Shown here: positions 42,330 through 47,875 of the stretch, piece by piece
Layout: each line of letters opens with the position of its first letter
Position numbering within the stretch: position 1 is the stretch's first letter
Assembly: GCA_020252485.1 (NCBI GenBank)
Contig: JADCCX010000089.1
Span: 1-47,875 of the forward strand
Source: Methylocystis sp.
GTDB taxonomy: Bacteria > Pseudomonadota > Alphaproteobacteria > Rhizobiales > Beijerinckiaceae
DNA: 47,875 nt
Reading direction: 5' to 3'
Made by a program: the position numbers and the translations under genes
The notes under the pieces: generated by a model
What the model saw: the letters and a program-made list of their open reading frames with translations, nothing else
Database searches by the model: none
What the model was told of the DNA's origin: nothing

Positions 42330-43449
42330 CGATCATCCGCTCGCGTTCAGTCCGGTCTTTCAGATCGCACCCGTGCGGCATGGTGATGGTAAGCGGCAGA
42401 ACCTTGCTGCGGCCAGACCCGGCCTCAGGGTGGAAGCGGATGGTGAGCTTGACCTGGGTGATGTCCCAGCCGCCGCTCAACGGGTCATAAGGACCGAACC
42501 GATCCAGCGACATTTCCCAGATCGTCTGGGATGCTTGGCGCATGCACTCCAGGGTCACACGCTCGGCTACCGTGTCGAGCGGCTTCAGGCGCAGAAGATT
42601 GACGCGCACCGACTCGATGCCGTCATCAGGGTCCGTCGGGAACGCGAACTGCTGGCGCAGCATGCTGAGATCAAACTTGCGAAATGGCAGCCGCTCCTTC
42701 TGGAAGTCCGTGTCGAGGAGATCACGGACAAACAGCCGAACCATGTCTTCGCGGTTGTGGCGATCGTTCGCGACGACCTCGATGACGCCGGTTGCCGGTT
42801 CATAGGTGATTGCGGCTTCGAACACCGGCCTGCGGGGACGACGGTCCAGCGCGCCATCGACAAACTCCAGAAAGTCGTCGGGGCGGCCTTCACGGTAGAT
42901 GGTCGCCTGAACCAGCGGACTGTCCGGGCCCTCGAAAGTCGGGCGGTTGCGGTCGAACAGGTCAACATGGACGTTGTTGGACTGGAACTGTTCACGGATC
43001 GCCTGCTTGAAGGCATCGATAGATGCAGGGTCGCGCTTCAGGGTGAGCCCCGCCTGGCCGATGAAGCCATCCCACATCCGACCGCGGCGCTTCTCATCGG
43101 TGAAGCGGACTTCTTCGGCATGACGGAAGCCGGTCGGGTCGTTCAGGTACATCCAGAGAGCCCGGTCACAGGCACTCTGCAGGGTGTCCAGCAGGGTATG
43201 GTTCTGGGCGATGTTGTAGATCGCGGCCTCGCCGGCGTCGTCGGCCATCCCAGTTACGCGCTCTGCCACGGTCTCCAGACGATCACGCTCGTCGGGCGCC
43301 ATTTCATCGACGGCCTTGAGCAGAGGCCGGACAATATCTCCCGGATCATTCCAGTTCATGGGCGGCGCCAGCGGGAAACCCGCCTGGCTGAAATAGGCCT
43401 GCAGCGAGGCCTTCGGTGTGCTGCGGATAAACTTTGTCACCGTGGCCAT
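42280..43449 (-). CDS. Unknown 389-aa protein, first gene of a two-gene operon
   Basis: Starts at the ATG at 43449 with a perfect AGGAGGT at 43460-43454: MATVTKFIRSTPKASLQAYF. Helical N-terminus to about 140 (DEMAPDERDRLETVAERV, HTLLDTLQSACDRALWMYL), then an alpha/beta region with FVRDLLDTDFQKERLPFRKF and a C-terminal KLTIRFHPEAGSGRSK strand pair. No catalytic motif, signal peptide or membrane segment seen. Similar proteins occur as orphan genes in mobile regions of Proteobacteria, to my recollection without a known role. It overlaps its partner by 50 bases. Confidence 0.78.
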   Translation of the reverse strand: MATVTKFIRSTPKASLQAYFSQAGFPLAPPMNWNDPGDIVRPLLKAVDEMAPDERDRLETVAERVTGMADDAGEAAIYNIAQNHTLLDTLQSACDRALWMYLNDPTGFRHAEEVRFTDEKRRGRMWDGFIGQAGLTLKRDPASIDAFKQAIREQFQSNNVHVDLFDRNRPTFEGPDSPLVQATIYREGRPDDFLEFVDGALDRRPRRPVFEAAITYEPATGVIEVVANDRHNREDMVRLFVRDLLDTDFQKERLPFRKFDLSMLRQQFAFPTDPDDGIESVRVNLLRLKPLDTVAERVTLECMRQASQTIWEMSLDRFGPYDPLSGGWDITQVKLTIRFHPEAGSGRSKVLPLTITMPHGCDLKDRTERERMIGEKYLRRWGIVRDIQD

Positions 43450-43484
43450 GGCCACCTCCTATCTTCGTAATGGCGTGAAAAAGA

Positions 43485-43500
43485 GTTCGTTACTGCGAAC
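43485..43500. promoter_or_regulatory. Operator-like inverted repeat at the start site of the unknown operon
   Basis: GTTCGttactgCGAAC is a perfect 5-bp inverted repeat with a 6-bp spacer, immediately downstream of the leftward -10 (43513-43508), exactly where a repressor would block initiation. The divergent XRE gene is the natural candidate for its repressor. Confidence 0.6.
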
Positions 43501-43507
43501 CAGAGCG

Positions 43508-43537
43508 TAAATAGGGATTGCCTGTATCGCCTGTCAA
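43508..43537 (-). promoter_or_regulatory. Sigma70 promoter of the 43449-41346 operon
   Basis: On the minus strand TTGACA (43537-43532, a perfect -35) is followed after 18 bases by TATTTA (43513-43508). It is the best promoter match in the window and points to the gene starting at 43449. A weaker rightward candidate (TTGCCT at 43518-43523 with TAAAGG near 43542) overlaps it, so the two directions probably compete. Confidence 0.75.
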
Positions 43538-43587
43538 GCACTAAAGGTATCGCGACAACGAACTTTGTGTTGAAGAGGAGGACAGTC

Positions 43588-43905
43588 GTGCCAACACCCT
43601 TAGGAGATAGGGTCCGCGAGCTCAGACTGAAGCAGGGGCTGACGCTGGAAGCGCTCGCTGACCGGGTCGGATCGAGCAAGAGCTACATGTGGGAGATCGA
43701 GAACAAGGACGTCGCGCGGCCGTCAGCCGAGAAGCTGCATCAGATCGCCTTGGCGCTTGAAACCACGGCGGAGTACCTGCTCGCGACCGAGGCTGTCACC
43801 GAAGCCGACGCCACGGACAACGCGTTCTTCCGGAAGTATCAGCAGATGGACGAGAAGAGCAAAAACCGCCTGCGCGACATGCTGAAGATCCTGGACGAGA
43901 AATAG
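43588..43905 (+). CDS. XRE-family HTH repressor
   Basis: 105 residues from the GTG at 43588, which has AGGAGGA at 43576-43582; a TTG further up lacks one. The HTH_XRE domain fills residues about 5-60 (LGDRVRELRLKQGLTLEAL, ADRVGSSKSYMWEIENK), followed by a short acidic linker and a C-terminal helix. The stop abuts the ATG of the metallopeptidase. It is the only CI-like repressor in the element, so it may keep the prophage silent or act in an ImmR/ImmA-type switch. Confidence 0.9.
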   Translation: MPTPLGDRVRELRLKQGLTLEALADRVGSSKSYMWEIENKDVARPSAEKLHQIALALETTAEYLLATEAVTEADATDNAFFRKYQQMDEKSKNRLRDMLKILDEK

Positions 43906-44829
43906 ATGAGCTCGCCCCCTGGGAAATCGCCCCAGAGGGCGGCAAACGACCTGACGACCCTGCTGAAGGCGGTTCTCGGGGAAGATCGTTTTCCAGTAGA
44001 TGTCGAGGCGCTTGCCCGGGAGATGTCGGGCAAGCAGCCTGATCCCATCACAGACATCGTCGGCGTGGACATCCCCGGGTTCGACGGAATGCTCCGTGCG
44101 AACCGCAAGAGCCCAGGCTGGCAGATCCTGTTCAATGACCAGTCGGGTTACCCTGGCCGTGACCGCTTCACTCTCGCGCACGAGTTTGGGCACTACATGC
44201 TGCACCGTCGCCCGCTCACGGACCTCGACTATGCCGGCGGTGCTCTTGCGGCCAGCGTTGACTTCCAATGCCTGCCTCTCAGGTCTGGTAGCTGGAAGGA
44301 GGCCGAAAGGGTGCGCGAGGGCGAGGCAGACACCTTTGCGTCCTACCTGCTGATGCCGATCGACGACTACCGGGACCAGACGACCGGCCAGACCATGTCG
44401 CGCTCGCTGCTCGCCCACCTGACCGATAGATACGGCGTCTCGTTGCAGGCCGCGCTGCTCAAGTGGATCGAATTCACGGCCACGCGCTCGGCAATGGTGG
44501 TCGCTCGAGATGGGTTTGCGCTCTGGGGCCGCGCCAGTTCCTCGGCAGCCAGGAGCGGCGTCTTCGTCCGGTCGGGAATGCCGATCCCTGATGGCTCCAT
44601 TGCTGGCGGTGCTGCGCCAACGAACAAAGAGCGCCCGGTGGAGCTGCCCGCCGGCATCTGGACGTTCAGCCGTGGCTCGGAGCCGGTCAAGGAGCTGACG
44701 ATATTTTCAGAGAATCTCGGAATTTCAGTCTCTCTGCTGCAGTTTGATGATGCGCCGGGCGGCGCAGATATCGAAGAAGATGAGCCGTGGGACACTTTTG
44801 ACCAGTTCGCATCCCGGGATCGGTCATAA
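43906..44829 (+). CDS. ImmA/IrrE-type metallopeptidase
   Basis: 307 residues. The zinc site is HEFGH at 92-96 with the third ligand Glu140 in REGEADTFASYLL. The N-terminal 60 residues are the usual helical lead. The C-terminal 120 residues are beta-rich and longer than in plain ImmA. In ICEBs1-like elements the protease cuts the partner XRE repressor on damage. In RosmerTA-type defence pairs an XRE protein restrains an ImmA/IrrE-domain toxin. Gene order fits both. Confidence 0.9.
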   Translation: MSSPPGKSPQRAANDLTTLLKAVLGEDRFPVDVEALAREMSGKQPDPITDIVGVDIPGFDGMLRANRKSPGWQILFNDQSGYPGRDRFTLAHEFGHYMLHRRPLTDLDYAGGALAASVDFQCLPLRSGSWKEAERVREGEADTFASYLLMPIDDYRDQTTGQTMSRSLLAHLTDRYGVSLQAALLKWIEFTATRSAMVVARDGFALWGRASSSAARSGVFVRSGMPIPDGSIAGGAAPTNKERPVELPAGIWTFSRGSEPVKELTIFSENLGISVSLLQFDDAPGGADIEEDEPWDTFDQFASRDRS

Positions 44830-44945
44830 GCACTTGGCGGCTGCCCAAATGAGTTCTTTCGCGCGCCTATGAATGATTTCGAACTATTTGTAAGATCTAC
44901 GCTAGTACTCTGATTTGTATTGAGAACTTCCTGTTTGCGGCTATC

Positions 44946-44972
44946 GTTCGCTCTTCACCTTTTGTAGCGAAC
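44946..44972. promoter_or_regulatory. Inverted repeat before the recombinase cassette
   Basis: GTTCGCT at 44946-44952 and AGCGAAC at 44966-44972 face each other 7 bp before the start codon of the first cassette gene. The outer arms GTTCG/CGAAC equal those of the operator at 43485-43500, and a TTCGAA palindrome lies at 44878-44883. The whole gap 44830-44979 is AT-rich. A shared repressor is possible. Confidence 0.45.
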
Positions 44973-44979
44973 AGTCTCA

Positions 44980-45201
44980 ATGCGCGCACCCCGATCCAGC
45001 TCAAACTCGATATCCCCCGACCAGATGTCGGCAGAGGAACGCCTGTGTGAACTCGGACGAATTCTCGCGGCCGGGATCGGACGTATTCGGCGCGGACAGT
45101 CCAGCAGTTTTTCTGACAACGATGGAGATAGTTCACTCGCATTCCTGCCCACCAAGAGCGGTGGTGTCCACCGGGCAGAGGCCCGAGTTGGAGGACAGTA
45201 A
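44980..45201 (+). CDS. Small protein of the DUF2924/recombinase cassette
   Basis: 73 residues; the core MSAEERLCELGRILAAGIGR, then a Ser-rich patch (GQSSSFSDNDGDSSL), matches the short proteins that regularly precede DUF2924 and a serine recombinase in alphaproteobacteria. An ATG at 45025 is an alternative start. The stop overlaps the DUF2924 start (TAATG). Function unknown; perhaps a recombination directionality or regulatory factor (inference). Confidence 0.75.
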   Translation: MRAPRSSSNSISPDQMSAEERLCELGRILAAGIGRIRRGQSSSFSDNDGDSSLAFLPTKSGGVHRAEARVGGQ

Positions 45202-45686
45202 TGCAAACAGAAGGCGTAAGATCGGCAGCGCGACCCGAAGGTCAGCTGCTGGGGCGGCTCGCCGCCATGAAGGCCATGTCGGTGGTTGAACTGAAGGCGG
45301 AGTGGAAGAGCCTGATCGGCACGCCAGCCCCCAATAACAGCCGCCAGTTCCTCGAGCAGCGGCTCGCCTACAGGATACAGGAACTGGCCCTCGGTGGGCT
45401 CGGCGGGCCAGCGGCCAAGCTGCTCGACGCCCTGGCCGATGAGGTCGAGGGCAAGAAGGTCCGGCGCACGGTGATAAGCGATCCCCGCAACCCGGTCATC
45501 GGCACCCGGCTGGTGCGCGAATGGGACGGGGCGGAGCACGTGATCACCGTGCTCAAGGACGGGTTCGACTGGCAGGGACGCCGCTACAAGTCCCTGTCGT
45601 CCATCGCCCGGGACATCACCGGCACCCGCTGGAACGGCTACCGCTTCTTTGGCTTGCGCGACATCAAGAGGGGCGAGCGATCATGA
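45201..45686 (+). CDS. DUF2924 protein
   Basis: 161 residues. VVELKAEWKSLIGTPAPNNS, RQFLEQRLAYRIQELALGG, then GTRLVREWDGAEHVITVLKD and a terminal YKSLSSIARDITGTRWNGYR, which is the DUF2924 pattern with a DNA-binding-like C-terminal wing. DUF2924 genes precede large serine recombinases so often that a joint role in integration is assumed. Both ends overlap neighbours by 1-4 bases. Confidence 0.92.
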   Translation: MQTEGVRSAARPEGQLLGRLAAMKAMSVVELKAEWKSLIGTPAPNNSRQFLEQRLAYRIQELALGGLGGPAAKLLDALADEVEGKKVRRTVISDPRNPVIGTRLVREWDGAEHVITVLKDGFDWQGRRYKSLSSIARDITGTRWNGYRFFGLRDIKRGERS

Positions 45687-47002
45687 CCGTCAACACCCCG
45701 ATGCGCCGCCTGCGCTGCGCGGTCTACACCCGCAAGAGCTCCGAGGAGGGGCTCGACATGGAGTTCAACAGCCTCGACGCCCAGCGCGAGGCCTGCGAGG
45801 CCTACATCACCAGCCAGAAGGCCGAGGGTTGGGTCCCGGTCCGCGACCGCTACGATGACGGCGGCTTCTCAGGCGGCACCCTTGAACGGCCGGGCCTGAA
45901 GAACCTGCTGGCCGACATTGAGGCCGGGCTGGTCGACGTGATCGTGGTTTACAAGATCGACCGCCTGTCACGCTCGCTGATGGACTTCTCGCGGCTGGTG
46001 GAAGTGTTCGACAAGCATGGGGTGACCTTCGTCTCGATCACCCAGTCGTTCAACACCACCACCTCGATGGGCCGGCTGACGCTGAACATCCTGCTGTCGT
46101 TCGCCCAGTTCGAGCGTGAGGTCACCGGCGAACGCATCCGCGACAAGATCGCGGCCTCGCGGCGCAAGGGCATGTGGATGGGCGGCTTCGTGCCGATGGG
46201 CTACGACGTCGTTGACCGCAAGCTGATCATCAATGAGACCGAGGCACGGGCCATCAAAGGGATGTTTGAGCGGTTCGTCGAGCTGGGATCGGCCACCCTC
46301 CTGACGCGGGAACTGGTCGCCGCAGGCGCGCTGAACAAGCGCGGCAAGCCCATCGACAAGGGCTTCCTGTACAAGGCGCTGAACAACCGGGTCTATCTCG
46401 GCGAGGCCGTCCACAAGGGCACCAGCTATCCCGGCGAGCATCAGGCCATCATCGACCAGGTGCTCTGGGACAAGGTCAGGTCGGTGCTGGCGCAAAGCCC
46501 GCGCACCCGGGCAGGAAACACCAGGGCCAAGACGCCTGCGCTGCTGAAGGGTCTGATATTCACGGAGAAGGGCATCGCGATGACGCCGACCGTGTCGAAG
46601 AAGGGCAGCCGCCTTTATCGCTACTACACCTCGATGGACGCGATCCGGAACCGGGCGGGTGAGAACACCGAAACCTTCGTTCGGCTGCCGGCGGGAATGG
46701 TGGAGACCGCGGTCGTCCAGCAGATCCGGACCCTGCTACTGACGCCTGAGGTCACGGCGCGAGCGATCGAGGCAGCGCAGTGTGAATGCCCCGAGATCGA
46801 ACAGCCCGATGTGGTGGCCGCCCTGACCGGCTTTGACGCCTTGTGGGAGTCTCTGTTCCCGGCTGAGCAGGCCCGCATCGCAAGGCTGCTGGTCGAGCGC
46901 GTCACGGTCGGCAGCAACGGCATGGCCGTCGATCTGCGCACCGAGGGGCTCGGGTCCGTGGTCAGGGAGATGGTGACGCCGCGCCGGGAGATGGCGGCAT
47001 GA
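45683..47002 (+). CDS. Large serine recombinase (likely prophage integrase)
   Basis: 439 residues from the ATG in ATGA. The resolvase domain has catalytic Ser19 in YTRKSS, plus IDRLSRSLMDF and GRLTLNILLSFAQFEREV. The recombinase domain follows (about 180-290). The zinc-ribbon position, LLKGLIFTEKGIAMTPT, lacks all the usual cysteines, as in other DUF2924-linked recombinases. A C-terminal helical part is present. It should integrate and excise the element without tyrosine-type chemistry. The tRNA location of the element is unusual for this class. Confidence 0.92.
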   Translation: MTVNTPMRRLRCAVYTRKSSEEGLDMEFNSLDAQREACEAYITSQKAEGWVPVRDRYDDGGFSGGTLERPGLKNLLADIEAGLVDVIVVYKIDRLSRSLMDFSRLVEVFDKHGVTFVSITQSFNTTTSMGRLTLNILLSFAQFEREVTGERIRDKIAASRRKGMWMGGFVPMGYDVVDRKLIINETEARAIKGMFERFVELGSATLLTRELVAAGALNKRGKPIDKGFLYKALNNRVYLGEAVHKGTSYPGEHQAIIDQVLWDKVRSVLAQSPRTRAGNTRAKTPALLKGLIFTEKGIAMTPTVSKKGSRLYRYYTSMDAIRNRAGENTETFVRLPAGMVETAVVQQIRTLLLTPEVTARAIEAAQCECPEIEQPDVVAALTGFDALWESLFPAEQARIARLLVERVTVGSNGMAVDLRTEGLGSVVREMVTPRREMAA

Positions 47003-47394
47003 GCGTCGCGCCCACCACAATCCGGGTCATCATCCCGCTGGCCATCCGCAAGCGTAATGGCCGACCCAAGATCATGCCGCCGTCAAATCCGATGGAGGCC
47101 AACGAGGCCGCCGTGGAGGCCCATGTGCTGCGCGCCGTCGCCAAGGCATGGAGTTGGCGGCGCAAGCTGGATGCCGGAAAGGCGAGCACCAATCTCGACC
47201 TGGCCCATGCCGAAGATGTCTCCGACCGCTATATTGGCCGGATGATCAAGCTGGCCTATCTGGCCCCGGCGGTTCTCGAGAAACTGCTGCTGCAGCGGTG
47301 CCCATTGGCGGTGTCGCTCAAGGACCTGACGGCCATCGCCGACCTGCCGTGGGCAGAGCAGGTTGCCGCCGCCTTCGGCCCTTCAGAAGCCTAA
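46999..47394 (+). CDS. HTH-like accessory protein of the recombinase cassette
   Basis: 131 residues, overlapping the recombinase stop (ATGA). A basic N-terminus (AIRKRNGRPKIM) is followed by a KorB/ParB-type HTH segment: DVSDRYIGRMIKLAYLAPAV, then SLKDLTAIADLPWAEQ. The same protein follows DUF2924-linked recombinases in many alphaproteobacteria. It may assist site choice or regulate the cassette. Confidence 0.8.
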   Translation: MSVAPTTIRVIIPLAIRKRNGRPKIMPPSNPMEANEAAVEAHVLRAVAKAWSWRRKLDAGKASTNLDLAHAEDVSDRYIGRMIKLAYLAPAVLEKLLLQRCPLAVSLKDLTAIADLPWAEQVAAAFGPSEA

Positions 47395-47642
47395 CCACCG
47401 CCCTATAAGCTGGCGTTTGCCGTCCACGCGGACAGGTCAGGTGCGCCCAGAATTGCGCCCAAACACGCCCACCTCGGATTCTCTAACTGCACATTCAATG
47501 GATGTGCTCCGACGAACTGCCGAGCCTGCTTATCGGCCAAATGCCTGTAAAACATAGCTATTTGAAATCCGAACGACCGGCGGTGAGGTTCGGGTGATCA
47601 GAGACAAATTGCGTTCAGAGACCGCTTTGGACGCGTCCCTGG
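47395..47642. other. Non-coding right end of the element
   Basis: No convincing gene. A short repeat, GCGCCCA, occurs at about 47444 and 47456, and the middle (47540-47580) is AT-rich. As the space between the recombinase cassette and the terminal repeat it is where a recombinase attachment site would be expected, but no defined core is visible by eye. Confidence 0.5.
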
Positions 47643-47744
47643 GTCTCCGGGGTTCGGACGGCATCTGGAAAATGGCGCGATTACTGGGGGCTTTGCGCCC
47701 CTGCGGTCGCCCGATTACGGGTTCGCGACAGGGGAGTGGCGGTG
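47643..47744. repeat. Right copy of the imperfect terminal direct repeat (attR-like)
   Basis: Partner of 40-141. Positions 47683-47744 match 80-141 at 56 of 62 bases. It includes the last bases of the tRNA-Ser gene (47737-47744) and a GGGGCGCAAAGCCCC hairpin just downstream of the tRNA. The tRNA remains complete. Confidence 0.65.
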
Positions 47745-47826
47745 CGAGTGGGATTCGAACCCACGTTAGAGTTTCCCCTAAACACGCTTTCCAAGCGTGC
47801 GCCTTCAACCACTCGGCCACCGCACC
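47737..47826 (-). tRNA. tRNA-Ser (GGA anticodon)
   Basis: The minus strand starts GGTGCGGTGGCCGAGTGG and folds as a class II tRNA with a long variable arm. The anticodon loop is TTGGAAA, with GGA at 47792-47790. The T-loop GGTTCGAATCC pairs properly, and the acceptor stem 47826-47820 with 47747-47741 has one G-U pair. G is the discriminator and CCA is encoded (47739-47737). It reads serine codons TCC/TCT. The integrated element starts at its 3' end. Confidence 0.97.
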
Positions 47827-47856
47827 CCACGCGCCGGAGGCGGGCCTCCGGCGTGG
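47827..47856. repeat. Strong hairpin abutting the tRNA 5' end
   Basis: CCAC-GCCGGAGG and CCTCCGGC-GTGG form a 12-bp stem with a 4-base loop and a 2-base bulge. On the minus strand it sits directly before the first base of the mature tRNA, so it is either the terminator of an upstream gene or a leader hairpin removed by RNase P. Confidence 0.5.
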
Positions 47857-47875
47857 ACGGGTGGAGATATACCGG

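Larger units (their letters stand above)
10481..47397. mobile_element. Siphovirus-type (HK97-like capsid) prophage with serine recombinase
   Basis: A continuous set of replication, packaging, capsid, tail, lysis and fibre genes on the minus strand is followed by an XRE/ImmA switch and a recombinase cassette. The expected packaging and head modules are present, all long frames are intact and I see no transposon insertion. The defence operon at 237-10468 joins the tail-fibre end with 12 bp between stop codons, so the integrated unit probably extends to the repeat at 40-141. Gene content shows a long non-contractile tail (tape measure, G/GT pair, single major tail protein, no sheath). Confidence 0.9.

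Noticed and set aside
47530-47820. 96-codon minus-strand frame at the right end (and a similar one at 11-463)
   Set aside because: It runs through the tRNA-Ser gene and the terminal repeat. The similarity of the two frames only reflects the DNA repeat.
1-47875. CRISPR array or insertion sequence
   Set aside because: No regularly spaced repeats and no transposase or terminal inverted repeats of IS type were seen on reading both strands.

Overview
The window reads as a high-GC alphaproteobacterial chromosome segment. Gene style (DUF2924/serine-recombinase cassette, Rhizobiales/Caulobacterales-type HK97-like phage genes, P27-family terminase) points to Caulobacterales or a neighbouring order; that placement is inference, not proof. 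It holds one integrated element lying against a tRNA-Ser(GGA) gene at the right edge (47737-47826, minus strand). An imperfect copy of the tRNA 3' end and its downstream flank sits at the left edge (40-141, matching 47643-47744), so most of the window is probably one genomic island of about 47.6 kb.

Region 1 (about 237-10468, plus strand) is a six-gene, translationally coupled defence-type operon: a 54-aa excisionase-like HTH protein, an SNF2-type helicase with a large N-terminal extension, a DUF4391 protein, a type III Mod methyltransferase, a type III Res translocase/nuclease, and a GIY-YIG nuclease with a C-terminal DUF4357-like domain. It looks like a type III restriction-modification core extended by a second SF2 ATPase, DUF4391 and a second nuclease. 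The middle of mod is clearly AT-richer than everything around it, as expected for an exchanged target-recognition module.

Region 2 (10481-41176, minus strand, transcribed right to left) is a nearly complete siphovirus-type prophage. In transcription order it has an HTH protein, a Sak4-like ATPase, a DEAD helicase, a Cas4/RecB-like nuclease, a primase-SF3 helicase and a RuvC-like resolvase (replication and recombination). Then come an HNH nuclease, a ParB-domain methyltransferase, small and large terminase, portal, prohead protease, HK97 capsid, connector and completion proteins, and major tail protein. A lambda G/GT-type pair follows, joined by a -1 slippery site, then tape measure, tail-tip/fibre proteins, a lysis cluster (XhlA-like, NlpC/P60-type endolysin, holin-like) and modular tail fibres with an S74 chaperone domain. 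The defence operon and the last tail gene converge with only 12 bp between stop codons.

Region 3 (41298-44829) is a regulatory/accessory block: an XRE repressor and an ImmA/IrrE-type metallopeptidase (plus strand), divergent from a two-gene operon of unknown function (minus strand). That operon has its own promoter, an operator-like inverted repeat at its start site, and a terminator. Region 4 (44980-47394) is a four-gene coupled cassette: a small protein, DUF2924, a large serine recombinase (the likely integrase) and an HTH-like accessory protein.

The best candidates for something undescribed are the six-gene helicase/DUF4391/type III RM/GIY-YIG operon carried at the prophage end, and the two-gene operon 42280-43449 plus 41346-42329 under XRE-ImmA control. 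All family assignments come from reading the translations and motifs by eye; no database search was possible.
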